In this document: piece after piece, positions 55,019 through 63,671 of the stretch
How the letters are laid out: every line of letters starts with the position of its first letter
How positions within the stretch are numbered: position 1 is the stretch's first letter
Assembly: GCF_013371495.1 (NCBI RefSeq)
Contig: NZ_JABWTA010000001.1
Location: forward strand, 930,001-994,000
Reading direction: 5' to 3'
DNA from: Altererythrobacter lutimaris
GTDB lineage: Bacteria; Pseudomonadota; Alphaproteobacteria; Sphingomonadales; Sphingomonadaceae
Length of the DNA stretch: 64,000 nucleotides
Notes under the pieces: model-generated
Database searches by the model: none
Told to the model about the DNA's origin: nothing
The model's input: the letters and a program-made list of their open reading frames with translations, nothing else
Position numbers and translations under genes: made by a program

Positions 55019-55135
55019 CGGCGAGCGACCAGCGAGCCGCAAGGGTGACAGCCCGCCCGCAGGTGCCCAGCAGCTCAAACTCGTTTCGAGCGGAGGGATC
55101 AGCACCGAGGACGCGCGCCCGGATGGGCGTTCGAA
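55019..55135 (+). repeat. Dispersed GGAT-hairpin repeat, copy 3
   Basis: A solo copy of the right-hand part of the element at 14346 and 15348, without the HTH gene. It shows CGGCGAGCGACCAGCGAGCC, CCGCCCGCAGGTGCC and AGCACCGAGGA. It ends in a hairpin whose arms are 55112-55120 and 55125-55133 (one mismatch, one G-U), closed by the same GGAT loop. It fills most of the 170 bases between the UbiK-like gene and tspO, and runs opposite to both. Confidence 0.65.
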
Positions 55136-55138
55136 ATA

Positions 55139-55687
55139 CTAAAGCTCTATACGCTGAGTTTCAGCGGGCCGATCCTGCATGCCACCATCCGGGTTCGCGC
55201 GCAGGAACTCGTAATTGAGGAATGTCGCAAACAGCACCCAAGCAAGATAAGGCAGCATAAGGAGCGCAGCCGCGCGGCGCACGCGCCAGAAAGCTATGAC
55301 CGTCGCGATCAGAAAACCGCAAAGCGTTCCGATCACAATCAAGCCGTTTTCAATGCTCTGCATGCCAAAGAAGGCATAGGTCCAAGAGAGATTGAGGACG
55401 AGCTGGATAGCAAAAAGAATCAACGCGATCGCGCGGCCCTTTGCCCCCCATGCAGACGCGACCAGCGCCAGTGCAAAGCCAATCATCACGTAAAGGATCG
55501 TCCACACGATCCCGAAGGCCGCTGGTGGCGGAAAAATGTCAGGTTTCACAAGCGAGCGGAACCAGAACGTGTCAGGCGAGCCAGCTTGCCCGCCAAAATA
55601 TCCCAGCAGCACGATCAGCGGGACTGTAAACAGCGACCACCGCATGAAGCTGGCTCTAAGCTGACCTTTTGAGGCGATGACGTTCAT
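55139..55687 (-). CDS. tspO: TspO/MBR-family membrane protein
   Basis: 182 residues with five hydrophobic helices. Motifs include WFRSLVKPDIFPPPAAFGIVWTILYVMIG, NLSWTYAFFGMQ, and LLMLPYLAWVLFATFLNYEF, all TspO signatures. TspO binds tetrapyrroles and in Rhodobacter tunes photosynthesis gene expression. Its presence fits a lineage related to aerobic anoxygenic phototrophs, though no photosynthesis gene is in the window. Confidence 0.95.
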   Translation of the reverse strand: MNVIASKGQLRASFMRWSLFTVPLIVLLGYFGGQAGSPDTFWFRSLVKPDIFPPPAAFGIVWTILYVMIGFALALVASAWGAKGRAIALILFAIQLVLNLSWTYAFFGMQSIENGLIVIGTLCGFLIATVIAFWRVRRAAALLMLPYLAWVLFATFLNYEFLRANPDGGMQDRPAETQRIEL

Positions 55688-55815
55688 TGAGGCTCCCGCG
55701 GGAAATACGATTCGGCAGTTAACCTGTTAGTTGAACGCGCGATACACGGTGCGCAATGGCGCGCCAAATCGCTGTGCCGGATCGGGCCAGAGGAATGTGG
55801 AAACTATGGGGATGG

Positions 55816-56562
55816 TTAGCCGCGCGAGGCGGAAATCAGAAATTCGACATTGCCTTCAGGCCCGGTAATGGGGCTTTGCACGATGCCTTGGATCTTCCAT
55901 CCAGATTTTTCGAGCCATTCGCGCACTCCGCTGCAAACACGGGAATGAAGTGCAGGATCGCTCACGACACCTTTCTTGCCGACTTCATCACGGCCGACTT
56001 CAAATTGAGGCTTGATCAGCGCGACAAGCTGACATTGCGGCGCGGCAAGCTGGAGCGGGCGCTCCAGCACTTTTGCAAGACCGATAAAGCTCGCATCGCA
56101 CACTACCCAATTGCATGGCTTGTCGATCTGCTGCGCTGTAAGAATACGCGCGCTCGTTTGTTCAAGGACCGTCACGCGCTTATCCTGCCTCATCTTCCAG
56201 GCAAGCTGGTTCGTGCCTGAATCAACCGCGAAGACATGAGCCGCCCCGTGCTGCAAAAGCACATCGGTAAAGCCGCCGGTCGAACTTCCGATATCCATTG
56301 CAATTGCGCCTGCCGGATCGAGATCGAAATGCTCGATTGCATGGGCAAGCTTGATTCCGCCACGGCTTACCCAAGGATGGTCGCGGCCTCGCACATCTAG
56401 CGGAGCATCCTCGGCCAATTGTTGTCCTGGCTTAGCAAGCTTGGTCTCGCCGGAGAACACTAGCCCTGCCATAATCAGAGCCTGCGCACGTGTCCGGCTC
56501 TCCGCCAGACCGCGTTCTACAAGCATTTGGTCGATTCGTTGCTTTTCGGGCTTTTTTGCCAT
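55816..56562 (-). CDS. TlyA-family rRNA methyltransferase/hemolysin-like protein
   Basis: 248 residues. An N-terminal S4 RNA-binding domain (RIDQMLVERGLAESRTRAQALIMAG) is followed by an FtsJ-like methyltransferase with SAM motif DIGSSTGGFTDVLLQHGA, then VVCDASFIGLAKVLERP and ALIKPQFEVGRDEVGKKG. TlyA 2'-O-methylates rRNA and affects capreomycin sensitivity in mycobacteria. The hemolysin label of some relatives is probably secondary. Confidence 0.93.
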   Translation of the reverse strand: MAKKPEKQRIDQMLVERGLAESRTRAQALIMAGLVFSGETKLAKPGQQLAEDAPLDVRGRDHPWVSRGGIKLAHAIEHFDLDPAGAIAMDIGSSTGGFTDVLLQHGAAHVFAVDSGTNQLAWKMRQDKRVTVLEQTSARILTAQQIDKPCNWVVCDASFIGLAKVLERPLQLAAPQCQLVALIKPQFEVGRDEVGKKGVVSDPALHSRVCSGVREWLEKSGWKIQGIVQSPITGPEGNVEFLISASRG

Positions 56563-56596
56563 GGACGATTAAGGCGTTAGCGCGCATTGATGCTGC

Positions 56597-57226
56597 ATGA
56601 AACCAATTGTGTTGCAGTTCACCGGATCGATCGCACTATCTCTTGGCCTTTCCGGCTGCATTCCTGCGGTCGATGCCCCGTCATCTTCGCCGACCTCGTC
56701 CACAACAGCGCAGACCGCGGCGACCACACCTGCAGCTCAACCCGCTGCGCAGGTCCCACCGCGTCCGGCTCCAACACCATCGCCGACAGTAGCGCCGGTC
56801 ACCATGCCTCCGCCCATCATGGAACAGCTTCCAGAGAACTGGATGGATCAACCGCGCGCTCCGGGTGACTGGACGTATGAACGCGAATCGAGCGAGACCT
56901 TCGCGCTTTACGGTCAAGGCCGTGAAGACATGCTCGCGATTATTCGCTGCGACTTGCGAACACGCCAGGTCGGCATCGGTATGTTCGGTATGCGAAGCGC
57001 CTCTGCGCGCATGCAAATCCACACAGAAACCATGAGCCGAACGCTTGAAGCCACGCAGCGCGAAAGCGCAATGCCGCTGGTTGCCGCTGAAGTCGACGCC
57101 AACAACCGCTTGCTCGATGCAATGGCCATCACCAAAGGGAACTTCGCGATGCAAGTTGATGGGGCACGGATTCTCTACCTGCCCGGCTGGGCCGAAGTCA
57201 CACGCGTTATTGAAGACTGCAGATAG
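56597..57226 (+). CDS. Proline-rich lipoprotein of unknown function
   Basis: 209 residues. A lipoprotein signal peptide ends in LSGC near residue 21. A Pro/Ala/Thr/Ser linker follows to about residue 75, then a compact domain (GDWTYERESSETFALYGQGREDMLAIIRCDLRTR ending LYLPGWAEVTRVIEDCR) with two cysteines that could pair. I do not recognise a named family. It is likely tethered to the outer membrane with the folded part in the periplasm. It diverges from tlyA. Confidence 0.85.
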   Translation: MKPIVLQFTGSIALSLGLSGCIPAVDAPSSSPTSSTTAQTAATTPAAQPAAQVPPRPAPTPSPTVAPVTMPPPIMEQLPENWMDQPRAPGDWTYERESSETFALYGQGREDMLAIIRCDLRTRQVGIGMFGMRSASARMQIHTETMSRTLEATQRESAMPLVAAEVDANNRLLDAMAITKGNFAMQVDGARILYLPGWAEVTRVIEDCR

Positions 57227-57417
57227 GTGCGGTTGGCTTGCCCATCAGGCGACCCAAGCCACAAACAACTATTCTGACGTGGGATAAGTATTTTTCAAGC
57301 CTTGTTTTCGAGCGCGAATCAACCAAATTGAGAAGTGAGTTCAGCGGCGAACGCAGTACTCGGCCCCCCAATGAAACGGCAGGGTCTTGGCTTAATAGCG
57401 CGAAAGGAGGTGATCCG

Positions 57418-57474
57418 ATGTCTCATGGTTCAGTAGCGAGGTCGGTGAAGATCCCTACGGAGCATATTCGGTAA
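57418..57474 (+). CDS. 18-codon ORF with extreme Shine-Dalgarno, upstream of ilvE
   Basis: ATG at 57418 to TAA at 57472-57474 encodes MSHGSVARSVKIPTEHIR. It is preceded by GAAAGGAGGTGATCC (57402-57416), complementary over 15 bases to the 3' end of 16S rRNA, with GGAGG 7 bases from the ATG. Two hairpins follow (57501-57506 with 57514-57519, and the terminator at 57528). The rest of 57227-57603 has no gene. It could be a real microprotein, a leader peptide that controls ilvE, or an RNA that binds ribosomes. The peptide is not strongly rich in Leu, Ile or Val. Confidence 0.55.
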   Translation: MSHGSVARSVKIPTEHIR

Positions 57475-57527
57475 ATTTCCTTGCCGAGTAAGGCTACGTG
57501 AGCGGCACTTCCGGCCGCTGACCATGC

Positions 57528-57564
57528 AAAGGGCGGTTCTCCTACGGGCGAGAGCCGCCCTTTT
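57528..57564 (+). terminator. Rho-independent terminator before ilvE
   Basis: AAAGGGCGGTTCTC (57528-57541) pairs with GAGAGCCGCCCTTT (57550-57563) with a single G-T pair and an 8-base loop, and runs into TTTT. It lies 54 bases after the short ORF and 40 bases before the ilvE start. It may be the end of a small transcript or an attenuator. Confidence 0.85.
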
Positions 57565-57603
57565 CATTTGAACATTCCGCCGGCTCGCATTAACCGCATC
57601 CCC

Positions 57604-58683
57604 ATGGAATTCACGCAAATCCCCCATCCCTCGCCGACCCCGGCCGAGGCGCGCGAAGAAGCTCTCAAAACCCCCGGTTTCGGAATGCTGTTTTCTGACC
57701 ACATGGTCACTATCGACTATGACGAAGCGAAAGGCGGATGGCATTCAGCGAGCGTCGGCCCGCGCGAGGCTTTGAGCCTAGATCCTGCCGCAAGCGTGCT
57801 CCACTATGCGCAGGAAATCTTCGAAGGGATGAAAGCCTACAAGCAGGCGGATGGCGGCATTGCTTTGTTCCGTCCGGAGGAGAATGCGAAGCGCTTTAAC
57901 CGCTCGGCTGATCGGCTCGCCATGCCGAACCTGCCTGAAGAGTTGTTCCTCGAAGCGGTCAAACAACTGGTCGCTATCGACCGTGACTGGTTCCCCAGCG
58001 TTGATGGCGGCTCGCTCTATTTGCGCCCCTTCATGATCGCGACTGAGGCTTTTCTCGGCGTGCGGCCTGCCAAGCAATACAAGTTCCTCGTGATCGCCAG
58101 CCCTGCAGGAAGCTATTTCAAAGGCGGCGTGAAGCCGGTTTCGATCTGGCAATCCGAATACACCCGCGCGGCCCCCGGCGGCACCGGCGCAGCGAAATGC
58201 GGCGGCAATTATGCGGCGAGCCTTGTCCCTACCGGACAGGCCTTTGCCAAGGGGCATGACCAGGTGCTGTTCCTCGACGCGGTCGAGCGCAAATGGATCG
58301 AGGAATTGGGCGGCATGAACCTGTTCTTCGTGTTCGACGACGGGCGCGTCATCACGCCTCCGCTGACCGGCACGATCCTACCTGGAATCACACGTGAGAG
58401 CCTGATTGCATTACTGCGCGAAGAAGGGCTGACTGTGTCCGAGGAGATGTATTCGATTGACCAGTGGCGCGAAGACTCCGCCTCAGGCAAATTGCTCGAG
58501 ACTATGGCTTGCGGCACGGCCGCTGTCGTCACGCCGGTCGGAAAAGTCGCAAGCGCCGATGGCGAATTCGAGATCGGCTCAGGCGGACCAGGGCAAATGA
58601 CCATGAAAATCCGCGAGAAGCTGGTCGGCATTCAGAACGGCACAATCGAAGACACCCATGGCTGGGTGATGAAGCTGGATTGA
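57604..58683 (+). CDS. ilvE: Branched-chain amino acid aminotransferase
   Basis: 359 residues from the ATG at 57604 (MEFTQIPHPSPTPAEAREE). A TTG 36 bases upstream overlaps the terminator region and was not used. It is of the BCAT2-like class: LHYAQEIFEGMKAYKQADGG, LYLRPFMIATEAFLGVRP, and PLP lysine K198 in GAAKCGGNYAASL; then LGGMNLFFVFDDGRVITPPL. It makes the last step of Leu, Ile and Val synthesis and the first of their breakdown. Its stop overlaps the next start (TGATG). Confidence 0.96.
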   Translation: MEFTQIPHPSPTPAEAREEALKTPGFGMLFSDHMVTIDYDEAKGGWHSASVGPREALSLDPAASVLHYAQEIFEGMKAYKQADGGIALFRPEENAKRFNRSADRLAMPNLPEELFLEAVKQLVAIDRDWFPSVDGGSLYLRPFMIATEAFLGVRPAKQYKFLVIASPAGSYFKGGVKPVSIWQSEYTRAAPGGTGAAKCGGNYAASLVPTGQAFAKGHDQVLFLDAVERKWIEELGGMNLFFVFDDGRVITPPLTGTILPGITRESLIALLREEGLTVSEEMYSIDQWREDSASGKLLETMACGTAAVVTPVGKVASADGEFEIGSGGPGQMTMKIREKLVGIQNGTIEDTHGWVMKLD

Positions 58684-59054
58684 TGGTGAGGCCCAACGGG
58701 TACAGGGCTCCTTTTTGGCGCTCGCCGATATTCTTCCTATGCACTGTTTTCGCTGTGCTAGGCAGTGTGTTCTTTTTGATGGACTCCTATTGGCGTCCCA
58801 CATTCTCAAAGAAGCCAAATGAGATTGAGGGAACAATCATAGGCATTGTGGCCAATGGATTTACGGCCGGATTGACGAGCGAAACACGCCAAACTGTATT
58901 TCGGGTGAGACTTCCAGACGGTTCGCTACGACGCGTCAGATCACAGTATTCCGACGTTTCAAGCTGCAAAATTGGCGGAAGAATTCTACTGCTCGAGCAG
59001 AAACCTTTTCTAAGGCTCCCACCGGACGCATGTCCAAATGAGAGTTCCCAATGA
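58683..59054 (+). CDS. Small membrane-anchored protein of unknown function
   Basis: 123 residues from the ATG at 58683, coupled by TGATG to ilvE and by ATGA to trhO. One N-terminal helix ([22 protein letters not shown]) anchors a small beta-rich exported part ([48 protein letters not shown]). No family was recognised. Codon use here is slightly richer in A and T than in its neighbours. The overlaps on both sides suggest it is translated as part of the operon. Confidence 0.8.
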   Translation: MVRPNGYRAPFWRSPIFFLCTVFAVLGSVFFLMDSYWRPTFSKKPNEIEGTIIGIVANGFTAGLTSETRQTVFRVRLPDGSLRRVRSQYSDVSSCKIGGRILLLEQKPFLRLPPDACPNESSQ

Positions 59055-59992
59055 CCTTCCCGTCCATCACTGTCGCGGCGCTCTACCAGTTCACGCCATT
59101 TGACGACCTAGAGTCGATCAAGGTACCGTTGCTTGCCCTGTGCGAGAAAGTCGGCACGAAGGGCACGCTCCTGCTCGCGAAGGAAGGGATCAACGGCACC
59201 ATTGCGGGCGGCGAAAACGCCATCGCGCAAGTGATCGAGCACATTCGAACCCTGCCCGGCTGCGCGGACCTTGAAGTGAAGTATTCGCACGCGAGCGAGA
59301 TGCCATTCAACCGCATGAAAGTGCGACTGAAGCGCGAAATTGTGACGATGGGCGAGCCCGACATCGACCCCACAGCCAGCGTCGGGCGCTATGTCGACCC
59401 GCATGACTGGAACGCGCTGATTTCCGACCCCGACGTAGTCGTGATCGACACACGCAACGACTACGAGGTTGGCGTCGGGACTTTTCAGGGCGCGGTCGAC
59501 CCGCACACAACCTCTTTCCGCGAATTTCCCGCTTGGTTCCGCGAGCACCGCGAGGAATTGCTCGAAGGGAAAAAGAAAGTCGCAATGTTCTGCACCGGTG
59601 GCATTCGTTGCGAGAAGTCCACCAGCTTTCTACGCCAGGAAGGCGTGGACGAGGTCTATCACTTGAAAGGCGGTATTCTTAAGTACCTCGAAGAAGTCCC
59701 TGAAAAAGATAGCCTTTGGGAAGGCGACTGCTTCGTGTTCGACGAGCGTGTCACGGTCAAACACGGACTTGAGGAAGGCGATTATTCGCTTTGCTTTGCT
59801 TGCCGCCGCCCGGTGACTGAAGAGGACAAAGCCTCCCCCGCATGGGAGGAAGGCGTGAGCTGCCCCTATTGCATCGAGGAGCGCAGCGAAGCGCAGCGCG
59901 CGCGCTATGCCGAGAGGCAGCGTCAGCAACAGCTCGCAAAGAAGCGCGGAACCACGCATGTGGGCGCTGAGTTGTCAGAGGAAAATGACTGA
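59051..59992 (+). CDS. trhO: tRNA uridine-34 hydroxylase TrhO (rhodanese-like)
   Basis: 313 residues. An N-terminal acylphosphatase-like domain ([19 protein letters not shown]) is followed by a rhodanese domain with the active loop [11 protein letters not shown] (C181, C187) and a C-terminal zinc-ribbon-like part ([17 protein letters not shown]). TrhO forms 5-hydroxyuridine at the wobble base of some tRNAs using oxygen. It overlaps its neighbours by 4 and 8 bases. Confidence 0.95.
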   Translation: MTFPSITVAALYQFTPFDDLESIKVPLLALCEKVGTKGTLLLAKEGINGTIAGGENAIAQVIEHIRTLPGCADLEVKYSHASEMPFNRMKVRLKREIVTMGEPDIDPTASVGRYVDPHDWNALISDPDVVVIDTRNDYEVGVGTFQGAVDPHTTSFREFPAWFREHREELLEGKKKVAMFCTGGIRCEKSTSFLRQEGVDEVYHLKGGILKYLEEVPEKDSLWEGDCFVFDERVTVKHGLEEGDYSLCFACRRPVTEEDKASPAWEEGVSCPYCIEERSEAQRARYAERQRQQQLAKKRGTTHVGAELSEEND

Positions 59993-60638
59993 AATTCCAA
60001 TCCTTTATTCCTTCCGCCGGTGCCCCTACGCGATGCGCGCGAGGATGGCACTCTGCAGCGCTCAAATCGCTTGCGAGCTGCGTGAAGTGAAGCTTGCCGA
60101 CAAGCCCCCGGAACTCCTCCAAGCCTCTGAAAAGGCGACAGTTCCTGTGCTGGTCCTGCCCGATGGAAATGTGCTGGACGAGAGCCTCGACATCATGCGC
60201 TGGGCGCTTCAGCAAAACGATCCGGAAGGCTGGCTCACAGGCGATGATAAGTCATTTATAACGCGCAATGACGGCCCGTTTAAGCATCACCTGGACCGCT
60301 ACAAATACCCGACCCGCTACCCCGAAGAGACCGGTGGAGATGAGGAGGCATTCCGCTTGAGACACAGGGCAGATGGGTATGAGATCTTGCGAGATCTCGA
60401 CGCAAGGCTCTCAGATCACAAGCAACTTTGCGGAGACAAACGCACGATGGCGGACATCGCGCTTTTTCCGTTTATCCGCCAATTTGCCAACACCGATCGC
60501 GGCTGGTTTGATGCTTTAGACCTGCCCAACCTTCAAGCGTGGCTGGAAGGCCACTTGCAATCAGACCTGTTCAAAGCAATCATGCCGAAATATGCCTTCT
60601 GGCAAGCGGGCGACGAGCCCGTCCGCTTCGCCGCTTAA
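59985..60638 (+). CDS. Glutathione S-transferase-like protein
   Basis: 217 residues from the ATG at 59985, overlapping trhO by 8 bases. The N-terminal thioredoxin fold has [20 protein letters not shown], with a single cysteine in a CPYA motif as in omega/Grx2-type GSTs, then [13 protein letters not shown] with the cis-proline and [10 protein letters not shown]. The helical C-terminal domain includes [19 protein letters not shown]. Substrate unknown. The stop overlaps the convergent LysR gene by 4 bases. Confidence 0.93.
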   Translation: MTEIPILYSFRRCPYAMRARMALCSAQIACELREVKLADKPPELLQASEKATVPVLVLPDGNVLDESLDIMRWALQQNDPEGWLTGDDKSFITRNDGPFKHHLDRYKYPTRYPEETGGDEEAFRLRHRADGYEILRDLDARLSDHKQLCGDKRTMADIALFPFIRQFANTDRGWFDALDLPNLQAWLEGHLQSDLFKAIMPKYAFWQAGDEPVRFAA

Positions 60639-61537
60639 GCTGGACACTGCGCTAGCCTTTCGCGCATAGCATCGATCAGCCAGCTTGTGGCAGGGCCAAG
60701 CCGCGTGTCGCGCCGCCAAAGGGCCGCAAGCTCGTAAATCGTGCCTGGCTTTTCCGGCAGATCCAGTTCCACCAATTTACCACTCGCGAGATCGTCTAGC
60801 ACCATAGGACGCGGCATGTTCCCCCAGCCAATGCCTTCCTTGAGCAGAGCATGCTTCGCGCCCAAGTCTCCCAAGCGCCAGGTTTCCGGACTGAGAACGG
60901 CGAATTCCCGACCCTCTGTTAGCGAGGATCTATCCGCCAAGACGATCTGCAAATGCTTGCGGCTTTCGCCCGGTGCAATGCCAGGAGCCGCTAATGGATG
61001 TTCAGGCGAGGCCACAGGAATAAGTTCGGTTGAGCCTACAACTTGGCGTTCAAGTTGAGGATGGAAACGGATCTCAGGGCCGCTGATCGCCAAGTCTGCT
61101 CGGCTCTCCAGAACGCAAGCCGGGACTGCGCCCAATCCTTCAATCTGCAACCGCAAGCCAACGCTTGGAAACATCGCGCGGAATTCTCGCAAGACATCGG
61201 CTGTCACGTCCGCCGAAATCATGACATCGACCGCAAGCGAGACTTCGCTTTCCTGCCCCGCATGCAATGACTGCGTCTTCGCGAGCAAGGCATCGGCTCT
61301 GTCCGCAACTGCGCGTGCTTCAACCAGCAGCCCTTCGCCGGCTTCCGTCAGAACAGGTTTGCGCGATCCCTCCCGCTCGAACAAAGTCACGCCAAGCTGC
61401 GCTTCCATCTGCGCGATGCCATAGCTGATGGCTGAAACCGCCCGCCCCATTGTGCGCGCCGCACCGCCGAAGCTCCCTTCCTCTGCCACCGCTAGGAAGA
61501 TGCGCAACTGGTCGAGGCTTGGCTCTCCAATCTTCAT
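60635..61537 (-). CDS. LysR-family regulator divergent from pirin gene
   Basis: 300 residues. The N-terminal HTH is PSLDQLRIFLAVAEEGSFGGAARTMGRAVSAISYGIAQMEAQLGVTLFEREG, slightly unusual with AVSAIS in the recognition helix. The effector domain follows. It lies back to back with the pirin-azoreductase-DoxX genes across a 106-base A/T-rich gap, the usual layout for a LysR regulator and its target operon. It probably senses redox or quinone/electrophile stress (inference from targets). Confidence 0.93.
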   Translation of the reverse strand: MKIGEPSLDQLRIFLAVAEEGSFGGAARTMGRAVSAISYGIAQMEAQLGVTLFEREGSRKPVLTEAGEGLLVEARAVADRADALLAKTQSLHAGQESEVSLAVDVMISADVTADVLREFRAMFPSVGLRLQIEGLGAVPACVLESRADLAISGPEIRFHPQLERQVVGSTELIPVASPEHPLAAPGIAPGESRKHLQIVLADRSSLTEGREFAVLSPETWRLGDLGAKHALLKEGIGWGNMPRPMVLDDLASGKLVELDLPEKPGTIYELAALWRRDTRLGPATSWLIDAMRERLAQCPA

Positions 61538-61643
61538 CGTTCAAATAATCCGAACATTTTGAGACATTTTATCGCACTTATCGGAATGGACAACAAGGCC
61601 TATCTCACGTTTCAACAGCAACCCGAAACCGGGAGTGAAACAC

Positions 61644-62357
61644 ATGATTGAACTTCGTCCCTTCAACAGCCTTGGCGCAGCCAACCACGGATGGCTCGAC
61701 GCGCATCACCACTTTTCCTTTGCGAGCTATCATGATCCATCGCGGGTTCACTGGGGCGCGCTGCGGGTCTGGAATGATGACACGATCGCGCCGGGAACCG
61801 GCTTTCCCACCCATCCGCATAACGACATGGAAATCATCACCTATGTTCGCAAAGGCGCCATCACGCACCGCGACAGCATGGGCAATGAAGGCCGTACCGA
61901 AGCCGGCGATGTCCAGGTGATGAGCGCTGGTAACGGCGTTCAGCATTCGGAATACAATCTGGAAGATGAGGAAACGACGCTCTTCCAGATCTGGATCATC
62001 CCTGATGAACGCGGCGGCACCCCAAGCTGGGGCGCGCGTCAGTTTCCCAAGGATGACCGGGCCGGAGCGTTCGTACCGCTCGCCAGCAGCGCTGCCAATG
62101 ATGACGATGCGCAGGAAGGTGCGCTACCCATCCGCACCGACGCCCGCGTTCTGGGCGCAACTGTGAAGGCGGGCGAGAGGGTCACTTACACGACCCGCGA
62201 TGCTTCGCGTCACCTTTACCTCGTACCCGCCACCGGCAAGGTCCGGGTGGAGGACGTGGAAGCAAACGCTCGTGACGGCGTCGCAATCACTCAGCGCGAT
62301 AGCGTGACCATCACTGCGCTGGAAGACAGCGAGCTGGTGCTCGTCGACGCAGCCTGA
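61644..62357 (+). CDS. Pirin-family cupin protein
   Basis: 237 residues from the ATG at 61644, with GGGAG 8 bases ahead. The N-terminal cupin has the metal ligands in FPTHPHNDMEIITYV and GVQHSEYN; the C-terminal cupin-like half is more divergent. Some bacterial pirins are quercetinases or bind metabolic enzymes. It is the first gene of the likely LysR-controlled operon. Confidence 0.93.
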   Translation: MIELRPFNSLGAANHGWLDAHHHFSFASYHDPSRVHWGALRVWNDDTIAPGTGFPTHPHNDMEIITYVRKGAITHRDSMGNEGRTEAGDVQVMSAGNGVQHSEYNLEDEETTLFQIWIIPDERGGTPSWGARQFPKDDRAGAFVPLASSAANDDDAQEGALPIRTDARVLGATVKAGERVTYTTRDASRHLYLVPATGKVRVEDVEANARDGVAITQRDSVTITALEDSELVLVDAA

Positions 62358-62365
62358 GACCCCTC

Positions 62366-62399
62366 GGGGCCGCCTCTGTCCCCCCAATCGGGCGGCCCC
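62366..62399 (+). other. GC-rich hairpin between pirin and azoreductase genes
   Basis: Perfect arms GGGGCCGCC (62366-62374) and GGCGGCCCC (62391-62399) enclose a 16-base loop. No T-run follows, so it is unlikely to be a full terminator. It may protect message ends or reduce read-through in the operon. Confidence 0.45.
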
Positions 62400-62433
62400 A
62401 CCCCTCTCTCAAACGCATAGAAGGAATTTCCCC

Positions 62434-63027
62434 ATGTCTACTGTCCTGCACATCACCGCCTCCATCCGCAGCGAAGAGTCCGTTTCGCGGAACCTCAGCT
62501 CGACAATCGTCGACGGTCTGCGCGACAAGTTCGGCGCGGATGTCATCACCCGCAATCTGTCAGCGAATGATTTGCCCTATGTCTCTGCAGAACGCTTTGC
62601 CGCTAATGGCACTCCGCCCGCTGAGCGCACGGCCGAACAACAGCAACTCGCCGCCATTGCAGATGAACTGATCGAAGAGCTGCAGCGTGCAGACACCATC
62701 GTGATGGGCATTCCGATCTACAATTTCGGCGTCCCAGCAACGGTCAAAGCCTGGGCCGATCTGGTTGCGCGTGCAGGCACAACGTTTAAATACACTGAGA
62801 ACGGTCCTGTCGGCTTGCTTGAAGGCAAGAAAGTCTATCTCGCGGTCGCATCAGGCGGCACAGCTGTCGGAAGCGAGATCGACTTCATGACCCCATGGCT
62901 GAAGCAGTTCCTTGGCTTCCTCGGCCTCACCGATGTCGAGATAGTGGCGGCTGACGGAATTATGGGCGCTGGTGGCGAAGAGAAAATCGCTGAAGCCAAC
63001 GCCGAAGCAGAGCGGCTGGCGGCGTAG
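62434..63027 (+). CDS. FMN-dependent NADH-azoreductase-like flavoprotein
   Basis: 197 residues of the AzoR/flavodoxin-like fold. LHITASIRSEESVSRNLSSTIVDGL starts the FMN-binding fold. GIPIYNFGVPATVKAWADLVARAGTTFKYTENGPVGLLEGKKVY is the family core, followed by AVASGG. These enzymes reduce quinones and azo compounds by two electrons. AAGGAA lies 8 bases before the ATG. Confidence 0.94.
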   Translation: MSTVLHITASIRSEESVSRNLSSTIVDGLRDKFGADVITRNLSANDLPYVSAERFAANGTPPAERTAEQQQLAAIADELIEELQRADTIVMGIPIYNFGVPATVKAWADLVARAGTTFKYTENGPVGLLEGKKVYLAVASGGTAVGSEIDFMTPWLKQFLGFLGLTDVEIVAADGIMGAGGEEKIAEANAEAERLAA

Positions 63028-63063
63028 TCGCTGCCGCCGAACAGGTTTACAAAGGAACTTCGA

Positions 63064-63459
63064 ATGACGAATGAAAACAATACAGTGCAGGATAGCGTTG
63101 CACTTGTAGCCCGCCTTCTTCTTGCGACTCTCTTCATCCTCGCGGGCGTGAACAAGATTGGCGGAATGGAAGGAACGGTCGGCTATATCGCCTCGGTTGG
63201 CCTGCCCTTCCCCGAGCTGGTTTACTTCGGCACTGTTGCTCTTGAAATCGGTGCGGGCCTGCTGCTCGCCATCGGCTTCAAGGCCCGCTACGCAGCCGGA
63301 GCGCTCGGCATCTTCAGCTTGCTGACGGCCATCATCTTTCACAACGACTTTGCACAGCAGAGCGAAGTCACCGCCTTATTGAAGAATTTCGCGATCGGCG
63401 GAGGGATGCTTGCAGTCGCTGCCTTCGGACCGGGCCGCTTCAGCCTAGATCGCGGTTAA
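63064..63459 (+). CDS. DoxX-family membrane protein
   Basis: 131 residues with four hydrophobic helices. LVARLLLATLFILAGVNKIGGMEGTVGYIASVGLPFPEL and the following EIGAGLLLAIGFKARYAAGAL match DoxX. DoxX proteins often accompany quinone or thiol redox enzymes. It lies 36 bases after the azoreductase gene and completes the LysR/pirin/azoreductase/DoxX group. Confidence 0.92.
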   Translation: MTNENNTVQDSVALVARLLLATLFILAGVNKIGGMEGTVGYIASVGLPFPELVYFGTVALEIGAGLLLAIGFKARYAAGALGIFSLLTAIIFHNDFAQQSEVTALLKNFAIGGGMLAVAAFGPGRFSLDRG

Positions 63460-63490
63460 GCTTCTCGATCCCTTGGAAGTCTGAGCAAGT

Positions 63491-63517
63491 GCCGGGGAGC
63501 CTTAGCCGCTCTCCGGC
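63491..63517 (+). terminator. Terminator-like hairpin after the DoxX gene
   Basis: GCCGGGGAGC (63491-63500) and GCTCTCCGGC (63508-63517) pair with one G-U position around a 7-base loop. Only a weak T-containing run (CCAATTTG) follows, so termination may be partial. Confidence 0.4.
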
Positions 63518-63671
63518 CCAATTTGTGCCGGCTCGTAAGTTATCAGGGCGCTCGTGGACAGGGCAAACATCTAGTCGTCGGGCCCGTTTCCAATGCTGCG
63601 CTGTTCGCTCATCGACACCTGATCATTGAGGACCCCATTGCGGAACTCGATCTCCCGCACTTCATCAGCGC

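Noticed and set aside
57238..57474. Longer 78-codon version of the short ORF before ilvE
   Set aside because: The extreme Shine-Dalgarno lies inside it, directly before the internal ATG at 57418, so only the last 18 codons are supported.
63571..63671. A separate short gene after the last lipoprotein
   Set aside because: It has no start or ribosome binding site of its own and fits better as the shifted end of the lipoprotein gene.
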